The notes: generated by a model from the sequence alone, not told the origin. Shown: positions 1-10,107, counted from the first letter of the stretch. The stretch is DNA of 63,582 bases from Trinickia dabaoshanensis (GCF_002879885.1 NZ_PNYA01000042.1:1-63582); one strand, 5' to 3'. Numbers and translations: made by a program.

Positions 1-1
1 A

Positions 2-367
2 GCAAATGACATCGAATCGGTCAGAATTAAAGAAATCCAGCATCAAAACGACATGACCCGAATCGGCACGGCAGCGCTGTGGAAAGCCACCGCTGCGCCA
101 CGACGGCGATACTTCAACAGCCTGCTAATGGTGCTCAACGAACCGGAGGCGAGCTTGCACCCGGATTTGATGCCGGCGCTGGGGCGTTTGATACGGCAGG
201 CCGCGCGCAGTACCCAGATCTGGGTCATTTCACATTCGTCGAGGCTGGCGGCAGCGCTCGACGAAGACGCGCAATGCAACCATCTCGAACTCGAAAAGAC
301 GTTCTCGGAAACCGCGCTCGCCGGTCAGGGACTATTGGATCGCCCGGCGTGGCGTTGGGTGGACTAG
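2..367 (+). CDS. C-terminal part of an ABC/SMC-like AAA ATPase (5' end outside window, possibly decayed)
   Basis: The frame is open to the left window edge, so the gene is truncated. An ATG at 53 lies inside the frame and is probably not the true start. The product contains VLNEPEASLHPDLMP, a Walker B/D-loop region of the type found in ABC-like predicted ATPases (COG4637/AAA_21 group), followed by QIWVISHSSRLA, which matches the H-loop His segment. Both lie near the C-terminus, as in that family. The segment before the Walker B (residues encoded by about 50-120) does not look like the usual family sequence, so the gene may have suffered a frameshift or recombination. It is followed by 400 bases without a gene and a toxin-antitoxin pair. 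Function beyond ATP hydrolysis cannot be assigned. Confidence 0.5.
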   Translation, partial: ANDIESVRIKEIQHQNDMTRIGTAALWKATAAPRRRYFNSLLMVLNEPEASLHPDLMPALGRLIRQAARSTQIWVISHSSRLAAALDEDAQCNHLELEKTFSETALAGQGLLDRPAWRWVD

Positions 368-734
368 GGGCCGTCCACCGCTACGCCCCCTACGTAGGCC
401 CGTGCCTGGGCGTCGAATCGCCGAGCGCATCGAGCTAGTTCCGCATTTCCTCCTCGTCAAGATTGGCCTATTTAAACCGTTGCGACGATTTCTTCATGGT
501 CGGCATCGCCCCGGTGCGCCCCGCTCGATTCGCGCCGCCAAAAGATTGAGAATTTGTTTGGTTCAGCCGGGCGATGCCGGCGCGCGCGGACGCCAAAACG
601 ACGCATGGTTCACGCGTTGACCTCCCGGGCGAACGGCCCAAAATCGGATCGATTTCGAACTGTGCGCGCCCAAGACGGTAGATTGACTGGCCGCACTCGA
701 TGAGGAGGCGGCCAGCAAGGGCGGTGCTTGGCTG
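368..734. other. Gene-poor gap
   Basis: No frame here combines a good start, ribosome binding site and recognisable protein. The reading frames present look random. The right end merges into the toxin-antitoxin promoter. Confidence 0.4.
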
Positions 735-753
735 TAGCACCAAGTGCTATAAT
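735..753 (+). promoter_or_regulatory. Toxin-antitoxin promoter: perfect palindrome over an extended -10
   Basis: TAGCAC-CAA-GTGCTA (735-749) is a perfect 6-bp inverted repeat. Its right arm runs into TGCTATAAT, an extended -10 whose hexamer TATAAT is at 748-753. The toxin start codon follows at 769 behind GGAG at 761-764. A palindrome covering the -10 is the normal layout for autorepression by the antitoxin of a type II pair; that role is inferred. Confidence 0.6.
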
Positions 754-768
754 GTGAAAAGGAGCGGT

Positions 769-1143
769 ATGCGGGTCTTCAAGACCAGAATGTTTGCGCG
801 TTGGGCCGACAAAGAAGGTTTGTGCGATACGGCGTTGCTTGCGGCAATGGATGAGATAAGCCGAGGGCTGATCGATGCTAACCTCGGCGGTCATGTGTTC
901 AAGAAGCGAGTGCGCATCGGTGGACGAGGTAAGAGCGGGGGCGTGCGTACGCTGCTGGCGTTGCGGGTGGGTGACCGAGCCTTCTTCGTGTTCGGGTTTG
1001 CAAAAAATGAGCGGTCAAACGTGAGCGACAACGAGCTAGAGACATTGAAACGGCTGGCGTCGCAGCTATTGGGCTACGATGCTCGGCAACTGCACGAAGC
1101 GTTGAGCACAGGCAAGCTATATGAGGTGGAAAGCGATGAGTGA
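769..1143 (+). CDS. RelE/HigB-like type II toxin
   Basis: A 124-residue basic protein starting MRVFKTRMFARWADKEG. It contains the pattern DANLGGHVFKKRVRIGGRGKSGG-V-R (about residues 37-60) followed by an FFVFGFAKNE strand. This is characteristic of the RelE-type family Pfam 06296 (DUF1044), whose members are mRNA-interferase-like toxins. ATG 769 is chosen because GGAGC lies 4-8 bases upstream and the palindromic promoter ends just before; the frame also extends further upstream without a ribosome binding site. The stop overlaps the antitoxin gene by 8 bases, so the two are translationally coupled. Toxin-first order is the higBA arrangement. The ribosome-dependent cleavage function is known for the family, not tested here. 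Confidence 0.75.
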   Translation: MRVFKTRMFARWADKEGLCDTALLAAMDEISRGLIDANLGGHVFKKRVRIGGRGKSGGVRTLLALRVGDRAFFVFGFAKNERSNVSDNELETLKRLASQLLGYDARQLHEALSTGKLYEVESDE

Positions 1144-1441
1144 CAGACTAATGAAGACGCTGCACGAGACGGCGCAAGACCTGCACGAGATCGGACTGAT
1201 GGATGCGGTGACGATGCGAGAGTTCGATGCGTTGTGCCTGCCGCCCATCAAGCAGTACAGCGCGGCGCAGATTCGACGACTGCGCCAGCGCGCCAAGGCC
1301 AGTCAGGCGGTTTTCGCGGCGTGCCTGAATACAAGCATCTCGACGGTGCAGAAATGGGAGCAGGGGCAAAAGCATCCAAACGGTCCGTCGCTGAAATTGC
1401 TCGATCTGGTCGATCGCAAGGGCTTGGAAGCCCTGCTGTAA
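1136..1441 (+). CDS. HigA/XRE-type antitoxin
   Basis: A 101-residue protein with a helix-turn-helix in its second half (IRRLRQRAKASQAVFA then LNTSISTVQKWEQG, about residues 46-75), the hallmark of XRE/HigA antitoxins. The N-terminal half (MSDRLMKTLHETAQDLHEIG) probably carries the toxin-neutralising surface. ATG 1136 overlaps the toxin stop; an in-frame ATG at 1121 lies deeper inside the toxin gene and is less likely. It is expected to bind the palindrome at 735-749 and repress its own operon; this regulatory role is inferred from the family and the site's position. Confidence 0.75.
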   Translation: MSDRLMKTLHETAQDLHEIGLMDAVTMREFDALCLPPIKQYSAAQIRRLRQRAKASQAVFAACLNTSISTVQKWEQGQKHPNGPSLKLLDLVDRKGLEALL

Positions 1442-1769
1442 GGTTCTTTGAGCGCCGTCACTGCCTGGCCGGCTTGAGACGGCGCCTCGTTCTCGACCGC
1501 GTTGCCGCGATGCCGGCGCTGGGTGACCTCGCCCTTTGCCAGTCGGTGAAGCTCCCCTCGTCTCAACGTGGCTAAGCCTTTGCCCCATTGGTCCAACTTA
1601 TTCACAGATTTTGGGGGTAAGGCTGTGTACAACTGTGCGGACTGCGTCACAAGTCGCTGAACGATATCGGTTTTTACCTCGCGCAAACTTTTCGACTACG
1701 GGCGGGCACAACGGAGTTGCTCGCCGCGGACGGTAAAATCCGGCGGACCTACCGTGTTGGAGCAGGTGT
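1442..1769. other. Intergenic stretch before polB
   Basis: No convincing gene. The last 60 bases are presumably the polB promoter and leader; a TAAAAT that could serve as a -10 is at 1734-1739 but no good -35 at the right distance was found. No LexA-type CTG-N10-CAG box was seen, although polB is SOS-controlled in E. coli. Confidence 0.35.
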
Positions 1770-4145
1770 TTGGCAACGCAGAACCAAGGATTCATCTTGA
1801 CCCGTCACTGGCGCGACACGCCGGCTGGGACGGAGGTCGTGTTCTGGCTGGCGACCGACGACGGGCCGCGACAGCTTCGCCTGCGCCCGCAGGAGTCCGT
1901 TGCATTCGTGCCGGCCGCTCAGCGCGAACATGCCGAGCGCGTTTTACGCCGCGAAGCGCCGTCCGGACGGATCGAATTGCGTCCGCTCGAATTGCGCGAT
2001 TTCCATCATCGCCCGGTGCTGGGGCTATACAGCCAGCAATACCGTCAGCTCACGCAAGCGGAAAAGCGTTTGAAGCAGACCGGTGTCGATGTGTACGAGG
2101 CGGATATCTTCCCGCCCGACCGGTACATGATGGAGCGTTTCATCACGGCACCCGTGTCGTTCATCGGCCGCCCGGGCGGCGGCGGTTTGCTGCTCGACTG
2201 CGACCTGAAGCCCGCGTCCGGCTATCGGCCGCGATTGCGGCTCGTGTCGCTCGACATCGAAACCAGTGCTCAAGGAGAGCTCTATTCGATCGCACTCGAA
2301 GGCTGCGGCCAGCGGCAGGTGTTCATGCTCGGCCCGGCCAACGGCGAAGACGGCGCGGTCGATTTCGATCTCGACTATTGCGAAAGCCGTGCCGAGTTGC
2401 TCGAACGGCTGAACGAATGGATGGCCCGGTACGATCCCGATGCGATCATCGGCTGGAATCTCGTGCAGTTCGATCTGCGCATCCTGCGCGAGCACGCCGA
2501 GCGCTTTAACGTGCCGTTGCGGCTGGGCCGGGACGGCAGCGCGATGGAGTGGCGCGAACATGGCCTCACGCAAGGGCATTTCTTCGCCGGTGCCGCCGGC
2601 CGCTTGATCATCGACGGCATCGAGGCGCTGCGTTCGGCGACTTGGAGTTTTCCTTCGTTCAGTCTCGAATACGTTTCGCAGGCGGTTCTTGGCGAGGGCA
2701 AAGCCATCGACAATGCGTATCAGCGCATGGACGAGATTCAACGCCGTTTCGACGAGGATAAGCCGGCGCTCGCCCATTACAACCTCAAAGACTGCGAATT
2801 AGTCACGCGGATCTTCGAGAAAACCGAATTGCTGGCGTTCTTGCTCGAGCGCGCGACGGTAACCGGTTTGCCGGCGGATCGCAGCGGCGGCTCGGTGGCC
2901 GCGTTCACGCATCGCTACATGCCGCTCATGCATCGGCTCGGTTTCGTCGCCCCCAATCTGGGCGACGTCGCCGGTGCGCCGAGTCCCGGCGGCTTCGTGA
3001 TGAATTCGAGACCGGGCCTGTACGACTCGGTGCTGGTGCTCGATTACAAGAGCCTGTACCCGTCGATCATCCGCACCTTTCGCATCGACCCGGTGGGGCT
3101 CATCGAAGGACTGCGCCATCCGGACGACGCGGACTCGATTCCGGGCTTTCTCGGCGCACGCTTTTCCCGCACTCGGCATGGCTTGCCGGCGGTCGTGGCA
3201 CAGATTTGGGAAGCGCGCGAAGCGGCCAAGCGCGATAGCGACAAGCCGCTATCGCAGGCGTTGAAGATCATCATGAATTCGTTCTACGGGGTGCTGGGCT
3301 CAACCGGATGCCGGTTTTTCGATCCACGCCTGGCTTCCTCGATCACGATGCGCGGGCACGAGATCATGCACAAGACGCGCGAGTTGATCGAGGCCCAGGG
3401 ATTCGAAGTGATCTACGGGGATACGGATTCCACTTTCGTATGGCTCAATCGCGCGCGCGAGGAAGAAGAGGCCACGCGAATCGGGCGAGCGCTCGTCGCG
3501 CATATCAACGACTGGTGGCGACGGCATTTGCACGAACGCTTCGCCTTGGAAAGCGCATTGGAATTGCAGTTCGAGCGGCATTACCGGCGCTTTTTCATGC
3601 CGACGATCCGTGGGACCGATGAAGGCAGCAAGAAGCGATACGCGGGCCTCACGCTGCTGGACGATGGCCGCGAGGAGGTGGTCTACAAGGGACTCGAGAC
3701 GGTGCGTACCGACTGGACGCCGCTGGCGCAGCGATTTCAGCAAGAACTCTACTTGCGGGTGTTCAGGCGGGAGCCGTATCAGGACTACGTGCGCGATTAC
3801 GTGCGCCGCACGCTGAGCGGGGAGTTCGACGATTTGCTCGTCTATCGCAAGCGGCTGCGTCGTCCGTTGGCGGCCTATGAGCGCAACGTGCCGCCTCACG
3901 TGCGCGCGGCACGCATGGCCGATGAATTCAACCGGCAGCAAGGGCGGCCGCTGCAATACCAGAAGGGCGGCTGGATCAGCTACGTGATGACGGGCGCAGG
4001 ACCGGAGCCGCTTGAAACCCGGCGCTCGGGACTCGATTATCAGCACTACCTCACCAATCAGTTGCAGCCGGTGGCGGATGCGATACTGCCTCTGTTGAAC
4101 GATGACTTCGAGACGTTGACCAGCGGTCAGCAAAAGCTTTTCTAA
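1770..4145 (+). CDS. polB: DNA polymerase II (family B)
   Basis: A 791-residue family B DNA polymerase, the usual length for bacterial Pol II. The 3'-5' exonuclease domain carries Exo I (SLDIET, residues 160-165), Exo II ([14 protein letters not shown]) and Exo III (YNLKDCELV). The polymerase domain has motif [11 protein letters not shown] (from residue 425), motif [14 protein letters not shown] and motif C YGDTDS (549-554), so both activities look intact. In enterobacteria the enzyme performs translesion synthesis and replication restart. The start is a TTG at 1770 with GGAG at 1759-1762; no in-frame ATG exists at the N-terminus expected for the family. A small glyoxalase-fold gene follows after 12 bases and is probably cotranscribed. 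Confidence 0.95.
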   Translation: MATQNQGFILTRHWRDTPAGTEVVFWLATDDGPRQLRLRPQESVAFVPAAQREHAERVLRREAPSGRIELRPLELRDFHHRPVLGLYSQQYRQLTQAEKRLKQTGVDVYEADIFPPDRYMMERFITAPVSFIGRPGGGGLLLDCDLKPASGYRPRLRLVSLDIETSAQGELYSIALEGCGQRQVFMLGPANGEDGAVDFDLDYCESRAELLERLNEWMARYDPDAIIGWNLVQFDLRILREHAERFNVPLRLGRDGSAMEWREHGLTQGHFFAGAAGRLIIDGIEALRSATWSFPSFSLEYVSQAVLGEGKAIDNAYQRMDEIQRRFDEDKPALAHYNLKDCELVTRIFEKTELLAFLLERATVTGLPADRSGGSVAAFTHRYMPLMHRLGFVAPNLGDVAGAPSPGGFVMNSRPGLYDSVLVLDYKSLYPSIIRTFRIDPVGLIEGLRHPDDADSIPGFLGARFSRTRHGLPAVVAQIWEAREAAKRDSDKPLSQALKIIMNSFYGVLGSTGCRFFDPRLASSITMRGHEIMHKTRELIEAQGFEVIYGDTDSTFVWLNRAREEEEATRIGRALVAHINDWWRRHLHERFALESALELQFERHYRRFFMPTIRGTDEGSKKRYAGLTLLDDGREEVVYKGLETVRTDWTPLAQRFQQELYLRVFRREPYQDYVRDYVRRTLSGEFDDLLVYRKRLRRPLAAYERNVPPHVRAARMADEFNRQQGRPLQYQKGGWISYVMTGAGPEPLETRRSGLDYQHYLTNQLQPVADAILPLLNDDFETLTSGQQKLF

Positions 4146-4157
4146 GGAGAGCTTGGA

Positions 4158-4997
4158 ATGGCGCGGCACTTGTCCGGGATCGACCATTTCGTCATTGCAG
4201 TGCGCGATCTCGATGCCGCGCGCGACGACTTTACGCGGATGGGTTTTTCGCTGACGCCGCGCGGCTACCACTCGGTGGGCTCCGAAAACCATTGCGCAAT
4301 GTTCGGCAACGGTTATCTCGAACTGCTGACGGTACGCCGGCCGCATCCGGTGACGGCCTATTTCTCACGCTTTCTCGAACACGGCGACGGCGCCGCCGCC
4401 ATGGTCGTGGCAACCGGCGATGCGCAAGCGCTCTATCGCGATTGGTGTGCCGCGGGTCTTCCGGCCGAAGCACCCGTGAGCTTGTCTCGGCCTGTGCTCG
4501 GCGCACGCGGCAATGCCCTCGCGCACTTCAAAATCGTCCAACTCGATCTGTCCTATACGCCTGGCGGGCTGGTCTACGCCTGCGAGCACCTGACGCCCGA
4601 ACTGACCCACCAGCCGCAACAGGCCGGCCATCCGAACGGCGTGACAAGCCTCGCCGCCGTGACGATCGATATTGCCGCCGGCCAGTTGAGCCGGGCCGCG
4701 GAACGATACGAACGCGTCTTGGCCTCGAGCGCATGCGCGATCGACGAAACGGTCCGTCTAGTCCCGTGCGCGGACGTGGACGTGCGGTTGCAAGAGCGCG
4801 ATCGAGCGACGTCGCAAGAGGTCGCGCCGCGTGCCCTGCCGTATCTTTCCTCGCTCACGTTCAACGTCGAGTCGCTCGAGCTTATTGCCGAGACGCTGCG
4901 GCGCAACGGCGTGGCGTGCGAGCGAGGCGACGGCATGCTCTCGATACCGGGCGCGCTCGCGCATGGCGTGACGTTGCGATTCATCGCGCGCCGATAG
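4158..4997 (+). CDS. VOC/glyoxalase-like domain protein
   Basis: A 279-residue protein beginning MARHLSGIDHFVIAVRDLD, the typical first strand of a vicinal-oxygen-chelate (glyoxalase-like, Pfam 13468) fold with a potential metal-ligand His in IDHFVIAV. A second half (SLAAVTIDIAAG onwards) repeats the fold weakly, as in two-module members. It lies 12 bases behind polB with an AAGGAGAG ribosome binding site, so the two are likely one transcript. Members catalyse varied isomerase, lyase or dioxygenase reactions and the substrate cannot be read from sequence. It is convergent with mmsA. Confidence 0.7.
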   Translation: MARHLSGIDHFVIAVRDLDAARDDFTRMGFSLTPRGYHSVGSENHCAMFGNGYLELLTVRRPHPVTAYFSRFLEHGDGAAAMVVATGDAQALYRDWCAAGLPAEAPVSLSRPVLGARGNALAHFKIVQLDLSYTPGGLVYACEHLTPELTHQPQQAGHPNGVTSLAAVTIDIAAGQLSRAAERYERVLASSACAIDETVRLVPCADVDVRLQERDRATSQEVAPRALPYLSSLTFNVESLELIAETLRRNGVACERGDGMLSIPGALAHGVTLRFIARR

Positions 4998-5092
4998 AAC
5001 GCACCCATTCCGAGCCTCGAGCGCTGGAACAAAAAACGCGCCGATGCTGGCCGGGATCGGCGCGTTCGTTGCGGCCGGAACCGCGAACCGGC

Positions 5093-6604
5093 TTACTTCG
5101 CGACGGGCATCGAGAATTCGGCGCCCTTTTCGGTGCTTTCGGGCCAGCGTTGCATGATCGACTTTTGCTTCGTATAGAAGCGCACGCCTTCCTCGCCGTA
5201 CGCGTGCATGTCGCCGAAGAGGCTACGCTTCCAGCCGCCGAAGCCCTGCCACGCCATCGGCACGGGGATCGGCACGTTGATGCCCACCATGCCCACTTCG
5301 ATCTGCCGGCCGAACTCGCGCGCGACATTGCCGTCGCGCGTGAAGCAGGCCACACCGTTGCCGAATTCGTGATCGTTGATCAGTTGGACGGCTTCGGCGA
5401 AGTCCTTTACGCGAACGCAAGAGAGTACCGGTCCGAAGATCTCCTCTCGGTAGATCCGCATCTCGGGGGTCACGTGGTCGAACAGCGTGCCGCCCGTAAA
5501 GAAGCCGTTCTCGTGTCCGGGCACCTTCAGACCGCGGCCGTCGACGACGAGCGTCGCCCCTTCCTCGATGCCCGTCGCGACGTAGCCTTCGATGCGCTCG
5601 AGTGCCTGCCGCGTGACGATCGGCCCCATTTCCGCATCGGGCTCCATACCGTTCTTCACGACGAGCTTGCGGGCACGTTCGGCCAGGCGCGGCACGATCT
5701 TATCGGCTACGTCGCCCACGAGGACGGCAACCGAAATGGCCATGCAGCGTTCGCCCGCCGAGCCGTAACCGGCGCCGATCAATGCATCCACCGTTTGCTC
5801 GATGTCGGCATCCGGCATGACCACCATGTGATTTTTCGCGCCGCCCAATGCTTGGACGCGCTTGCCGTGCCTCGCCCCCGTTTCGTAGATGTAATTGGCG
5901 ATCGGCGTGGAGCCGACGAAGCTGACGGCTTTCACGTCGCGGTGCTCGAGCAATGCATCGACGACGACCTTATCGCCTTGCACGACGTTGAATACGCCGT
6001 CGGGCAGTCCCGCTTCCTTGAGCAAGGCCGCCATGAAGAGCGACGCCGACGGATCGCGTTCGCTCGGCTTGAGCACGAACGTGCAGCCGGCGGCCAGCGC
6101 CACGGGGAACATCCAGCAAGGCACCATGCACGGGAAATTGAACGGGGTGATCCCGGCGACGACGCCGAGCGGCTGACGCACGGTCCAATTGTCCATGCCG
6201 CGCGAAACTTGTTCCGTGTAGTCGCCCTTGAGCAACTGCGGGATGCCGGCCGCGAATTCGATGACGTCGATGCCGCGCGCCACTTCGCCTTGCGCGTCGG
6301 AAAACACCTTGCCGTGTTCGGCGACGATGATGGCCGCCAGTTCATCCTTGCGCTGATTCATCAGTTCGAGAAAGCGCAGCATGATGCGCGCGCGCCGGAT
6401 CGGCGGCGTGTCGCGCCACTCCGGGAAGGCGGCTTTCGCGCTTGCGACCGCCGCGTTGACGTCGGCGAGTTCGCCCAGCACGAGGCGGCGTGCGATCGCA
6501 CCGGTCGCGGGGTTGAAGACCGGCTGCGTTCGATCGCCTACGCCGCGTTCCGTCTTGCCGCCAATGAAGTGAATCACGTCTGCCGAATCGGTATAGGCTT
6601 GCAT
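5093..6604 (-). CDS. mmsA: CoA-acylating methylmalonate-semialdehyde dehydrogenase
   Basis: A 503-residue aldehyde dehydrogenase superfamily protein. Its signature segments fit Mms[19 protein letters not shown], the nucleotide-binding [13 protein letters not shown], the catalytic loop GSAGERCMA with the nucleophilic Cys, and the C-terminal [19 protein letters not shown]. The enzyme converts methylmalonate or malonate semialdehyde to propionyl-CoA or acetyl-CoA with NAD+ and CoA, in valine and inositol catabolism. It is divergently transcribed from a LysR-type regulator across a 169-base gap, the classic arrangement of a regulator and its target. No other valine pathway genes (mmsB, acyl-CoA dehydrogenase) are adjacent. 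Confidence 0.92.
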   Translation of the reverse strand: MQAYTDSADVIHFIGGKTERGVGDRTQPVFNPATGAIARRLVLGELADVNAAVASAKAAFPEWRDTPPIRRARIMLRFLELMNQRKDELAAIIVAEHGKVFSDAQGEVARGIDVIEFAAGIPQLLKGDYTEQVSRGMDNWTVRQPLGVVAGITPFNFPCMVPCWMFPVALAAGCTFVLKPSERDPSASLFMAALLKEAGLPDGVFNVVQGDKVVVDALLEHRDVKAVSFVGSTPIANYIYETGARHGKRVQALGGAKNHMVVMPDADIEQTVDALIGAGYGSAGERCMAISVAVLVGDVADKIVPRLAERARKLVVKNGMEPDAEMGPIVTRQALERIEGYVATGIEEGATLVVDGRGLKVPGHENGFFTGGTLFDHVTPEMRIYREEIFGPVLSCVRVKDFAEAVQLINDHEFGNGVACFTRDGNVAREFGRQIEVGMVGINVPIPVPMAWQGFGGWKRSLFGDMHAYGEEGVRFYTKQKSIMQRWPESTEKGAEFSMPVAK

Positions 6605-6773
6605 GCCGTCTCCTAGTTAGTGGGTCGATGCGATCAAGTGTACGAACCCACGGACCATATTAAAAGCGCCGGCCGTTGAATTGATTGTTTTGCATGGCGA
6701 ACAATCGAAAGGAGCAGGGCTGAAATATAGGAGGGCCCAGTGCTATCATCGATCCGTTGCGGGGGGCGAATCG

Positions 6774-7715
6774 ATGGATACACAGAAAGTTGAGGCGCTT
6801 TGGACGCACTTGCATTGGCTGAACGTGCTTGCTGCCCAGGGCACGTTCACGGCGGCGGCGGCGCGGCTAGGCGTGAGCAAGGCGGCCGTGAGCCAGCGTA
6901 TCGCCGAACTCGAGCGCGCCGCCGGGGTCGTGCTGGTGCAGCGCACCACGCGCAGCGTCCGCTTCACCGAAGCGGGCCGGCAATTGGTAGACGACACGCG
7001 GCAGGACTTCGAGCGTATCGCGGCCAGTTTCGCGAGCGTGCGCGAAATGGCGGATGTCGTACGCGGCACGGTGCGCGTGACCGCGCCGGTGGCGTTCGCG
7101 CGGCAGCAACTCGTGCCGCGTCTCGCCGAGTTCGCGCGCGCCTATCCGGAGGTGCGCGTGCAACTCGAGCTTTCCGATCGTCTAAGCTCGATCGCCAGCG
7201 AGGGATTCGACCTCGCGATCCGTCATAGCGCTCACGTGCCCGACACGCACGTGGCATGGAAGCTGTGCGACACGCGTTCGGTGATCGTTGCAACACACGC
7301 CTATCTCAAGCAGCGTGGCGTGCCGCGCACACCGGCGGAGCTCGCCGCGCACGACTGTCTTTACTATCCTCGTCCGGTGGGCTCGGGCGTGTGGTCGTTC
7401 GAAAAAGCCGGCAGACGCACCGAGCGTTCACGGGTGAACGTGACGGTGAACGGACCGCTCTCGGCGAACAACAGCGAGGCGTTGCGCGATGCCGCGCTCG
7501 AAGATCTCGGCATCGCGCTGTTGCCGGACTTTACCGCGCAAGCCGCGCTGCGCGCCGGCAAGCTCGCGGTGTTGCTGGACGCGTGGCGTCCGGTCGGCGC
7601 CTTCGCGCCGCACCTGCATGTGGTGCGGCCCCACGGCGTGCAGGTCGCGCGAGCCGTAAAAAGCTTCATCGACTTCTTGCGGCAGACGTTCAAGGACGGG
7701 TTCCCGTTGGATTAG
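6774..7715 (+). CDS. LysR-family transcriptional regulator
   Basis: A 313-residue LysR-type regulator. The N-terminal winged helix-turn-helix (LNVLAAQGTFTAAAARLGVSKAAVSQRIAELERAAG split around residues 13-45) is followed by a co-inducer domain of normal length, belonging to the CrgA/DmlR-like subgroup (RGTVRVTAPVAFARQQLVPRL). ATG 6774 is chosen because it precedes the canonical HTH and follows a purine-rich stretch at 6761-6770; the frame runs further upstream but that part has no family similarity. It faces mmsA divergently and its last 4 bases overlap the convergent MFS gene. It could control either neighbour. Confidence 0.85.
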   Translation: MDTQKVEALWTHLHWLNVLAAQGTFTAAAARLGVSKAAVSQRIAELERAAGVVLVQRTTRSVRFTEAGRQLVDDTRQDFERIAASFASVREMADVVRGTVRVTAPVAFARQQLVPRLAEFARAYPEVRVQLELSDRLSSIASEGFDLAIRHSAHVPDTHVAWKLCDTRSVIVATHAYLKQRGVPRTPAELAAHDCLYYPRPVGSGVWSFEKAGRRTERSRVNVTVNGPLSANNSEALRDAALEDLGIALLPDFTAQAALRAGKLAVLLDAWRPVGAFAPHLHVVRPHGVQVARAVKSFIDFLRQTFKDGFPLD

Positions 7716-8938
7716 TCGTGGACGAGCGTCTGGCAAGCCGCGCGCGTTCGCTGCGCGGCACGCCGGTCGGCGCCGCGTTGCGCGGCACCCGCCACCGCCC
7801 ACACCCCGAGTCCGCCGAGTGCAAGCAGGGCGCCGACCCATCCCGGCGAGGTCCAGCCGAATCCGCCCGCGATTGCCAGGCCCCCGAGAAACGGTCCCAG
7901 CGCGTTCGCCGTATTGAACGCCGAGTGATTGAGCGCGGCGGCGAGCCCTTGCGCGTCTTCCGCGACGTCCATCAATCGTGTCTGCAAGACGGTGCCCAGT
8001 GCCCCGCCCATGCCGATCAAGAAGACATCCACCGCGACCGCCCAGACATTCGGCGCGGCGAGCGGGAAGGCCAGCAGGGTCAATGCGCTCCACACGAGCA
8101 ACAGCCCGGCCGTGCGCATCACGGCGCGGTCCGCGAACATCGGCACGACGAGGTTGCCGATCGTCATACCGATCCCGAAGACGCTCAGCACGAGCGATGC
8201 GGTACCGATCGAAGCATGCGTGACCGAGGCGAGGACGTTGGCTAGATAGGTATAGACGGCGAACAGACCGCCGAAACCGATTGCGCCGATGCCGAGCGTA
8301 TACCAAACCTGGGGGCGCTTGAGCGCGTTCAACTCGCGTAGCGGGCTTGCTCCGGTTGCCGCCGGCGTGGATGGTGCCAACAGGCGCACGCAAGTCATCG
8401 TGACGGCGCCCATGAAGGCCGCAAAGCCGAAGCTCCAGCGCCAGCCGATCGCATGCCCGAGCCAGTTTGCGAACGGCACGCCGACGATCGTGGCGACGGT
8501 CAGGCCGAGGAACATACGCCCGACCGCGACGGTGCGGCGATTCTCGGGGACGAGCGAGGTCGCCACGAGTGCGGCCACGCCGAAATAGGCGCCGTGCGGC
8601 AATCCACTGATAAAACGGAAGACGAGCATCCAGTGGTAGTTCGGCGCGAGCGCGCTCAAGGTGTTGCCGACAGCGAACAGCGCCATCAGCGCAATGAGCA
8701 AGTCGCGGCGATCGAGCCGCGCGCCGAGCACGGCAAGCGTCGGCGCGCCGACGACCACACCCAGTGCGTATGCGCTAATCACGTGGCCGGCGACGGGGGC
8801 GCTGATGCCTAGGCCGTGGGCGAATAGGGGCAGAACGCTCATCGTCGCGAATTCGGTCGTGCCGATCGCGAAGCCACCTACGGCCAAGGCCAGAAGGACC
8901 CAGGCCGTTTTACTCTTTGCTGCTTCAATGTGGTGCAT
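7712..8938 (-). CDS. MFS transporter, DHA1 family (arabinose/drug exporter-like)
   Basis: A 408-residue, 12-helix major facilitator. The N-terminal VLLALAVGGFAIGTTEFATMSVLP and the loop LAVLGARLDRRDLL match the AraJ/YdhP-like DHA1 exporter branch; PHGAYFGVAALVA is a typical helix 5 segment. Such proteins export drugs, sugars or small metabolites by proton antiport at the inner membrane; the substrate is unknown. The 3' end overlaps the LysR gene by 4 bases on the opposite strand, so the regulator may also act here. Confidence 0.85.
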   Translation of the reverse strand: MHHIEAAKSKTAWVLLALAVGGFAIGTTEFATMSVLPLFAHGLGISAPVAGHVISAYALGVVVGAPTLAVLGARLDRRDLLIALMALFAVGNTLSALAPNYHWMLVFRFISGLPHGAYFGVAALVATSLVPENRRTVAVGRMFLGLTVATIVGVPFANWLGHAIGWRWSFGFAAFMGAVTMTCVRLLAPSTPAATGASPLRELNALKRPQVWYTLGIGAIGFGGLFAVYTYLANVLASVTHASIGTASLVLSVFGIGMTIGNLVVPMFADRAVMRTAGLLLVWSALTLLAFPLAAPNVWAVAVDVFLIGMGGALGTVLQTRLMDVAEDAQGLAAALNHSAFNTANALGPFLGGLAIAGGFGWTSPGWVGALLALGGLGVWAVAGAAQRGADRRAAQRTRAACQTLVHD

Positions 8939-9062
8939 CGCCTACTGCCGTGATCAAGTGGGGTTTACGCGCAAAGCAGCCATTCTAGTGGTGCCGCGAA
9001 AACTTCGCTTGAGCTGAGGGTGGTGGCGAGAGGCAAATGGACCGTTTCGCTGAGTGGCGTTG

Positions 9063-9529
9063 TTACGCAGTGGCGACCAAATCGGGATGGTTCTGTTTGA
9101 GCCATTCCGATACCGACGAGAGAACGTCGGTCGCCAACTGAAGAGCGTCGCGTAACGTTTGATCGTCAACGGAATCGAACCCATCGTATTTACTGTTGCG
9201 CAGGTCCAGCAGCGTCTCGAGCTCGTCGTGGCGGATACTGCCGAGGCCGCGAGGGTTGAGGCCAGTCCTTCCAAGGCGATGCGGTGATGACCGAGTCCTG
9301 AAGAGATTCGGAATCCTTGCGCAGCAAAGACCGCTAACGCGCAGAACAGAACTGCGTCGTACGCCGCATCTAATCGGGTTGGCCCCGATACTCCGCTATG
9401 CCGGGAATCGTGGAATTTCTGAACTGCCGCACGCAACTGGGACTGGATCGTCTGCCTGTTACGAGTTCGTTCTTGGCGGACCAGTTCCGGGTGGTCCCGA
9501 GCCAGTGCTAACGGGTCACGAAGAGGCAT
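9063..9529 (-). pseudogene. HEPN-domain protein, interrupted by a frameshift near 9250-9275
   Basis: Starting at ATG 9529 the frame gives MPLRDPLALARDHPELVRQ and an alpha-helical HEPN-like segment ending GLGHHRIALEGLAS. Family similarity then jumps to another frame, giving NPRGLGSIRHDELETLLDL, RNSKYDGFDS and a C-terminal helix ending WLKQNHPDLVATA with a TAA at 9063. Together the two halves make a normal ~155-residue HEPN protein with the conserved R-N-x-x-Y-D motif in the distal part. The break is one frame step (467 bases is not a multiple of 3), either a real mutation or a sequencing error. Its start overlaps the upstream MNT gene by 14 bases, as expected for a coupled HEPN/MNT module. Confidence 0.7.
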
Positions 9530-10097
9530 AGTCGAAATTTCCTTTGAGCGGGATAAATGGGCGGGAGACAACGTTGCTGGCAAAGCCTTCCCCGGCGGCG
9601 AGCTTCTGTTCGAAGTCTCTTCGAGATACAACCGTGGCGTGAATTTCTCGATGGTGCTTTCGGCCGACGGGTTTCAATCGAGCATTGATCTTTAGGCTGC
9701 TTAATCCGTCCCCTAAAACGAGCACATCGACATCCGATATTGCGGATTCTTCCCCTCGGGCAACGGACCCAAACACCACCGCCGCCTCGACTTCATCCGG
9801 CAGGGCATGCGTAATGTCGTCCAATATCTCATCACTCCTGCGCGCCATCTCGGTGAGGCTCGAAAGCAATGGGTCATCGCCTGCCTGATAAGTGATATGC
9901 AGGCCGTGCTCGGTCCGCTTTGCTAGGCCGACTTTTGACCACTTGCGTAACCATCGAGAAACGTTGCCTCGGTCCGCGCCGGCCATCCGTGAAAGCTCAA
10001 CCGTCGTGTAGCTGCGCGTTGGGTCACGATAGAGTAAGCGAAGCAGTGCGAAGCGTTGCACTCCGCCGAACAGCTCACTGAGCATGGCATTCTTCAT
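9516..10097 (-). CDS. HTH-fused MNT-type nucleotidyltransferase (HEPN/MNT module)
   Basis: A 193-residue protein (201 if it starts at ATG 10121). The N-terminal half is a winged helix-turn-helix (FALLRLLYRDPTRSYTTVE, LSRMAGADRGNVSRWLRK). The C-terminal half is a minimal nucleotidyltransferase with GSVARGEESAISDVDVLV, the G-S-x-D-x-D catalytic motif. MNT proteins AMPylate or otherwise neutralise HEPN RNase toxins; here the partner overlaps downstream but is frameshifted. I prefer ATG 10097 (MKNAML) because the palindrome at 10108-10124 covers the upstream ATG, but no clear ribosome binding site supports either. The HTH could let the protein regulate its own operon. Confidence 0.75.
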   Translation of the reverse strand: MKNAMLSELFGGVQRFALLRLLYRDPTRSYTTVELSRMAGADRGNVSRWLRKWSKVGLAKRTEHGLHITYQAGDDPLLSSLTEMARRSDEILDDITHALPDEVEAAVVFGSVARGEESAISDVDVLVLGDGLSSLKINARLKPVGRKHHREIHATVVSRRDFEQKLAAGEGFASNVVSRPFIPLKGNFDYASS

Positions 10098-10107
10098 CGC
10101 ATAATTT

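Noticed and set aside
2025-2777. Long antisense frame inside polB
   Set aside because: The polB frame has all family B motifs; the antisense frame shows no recognisable domain.
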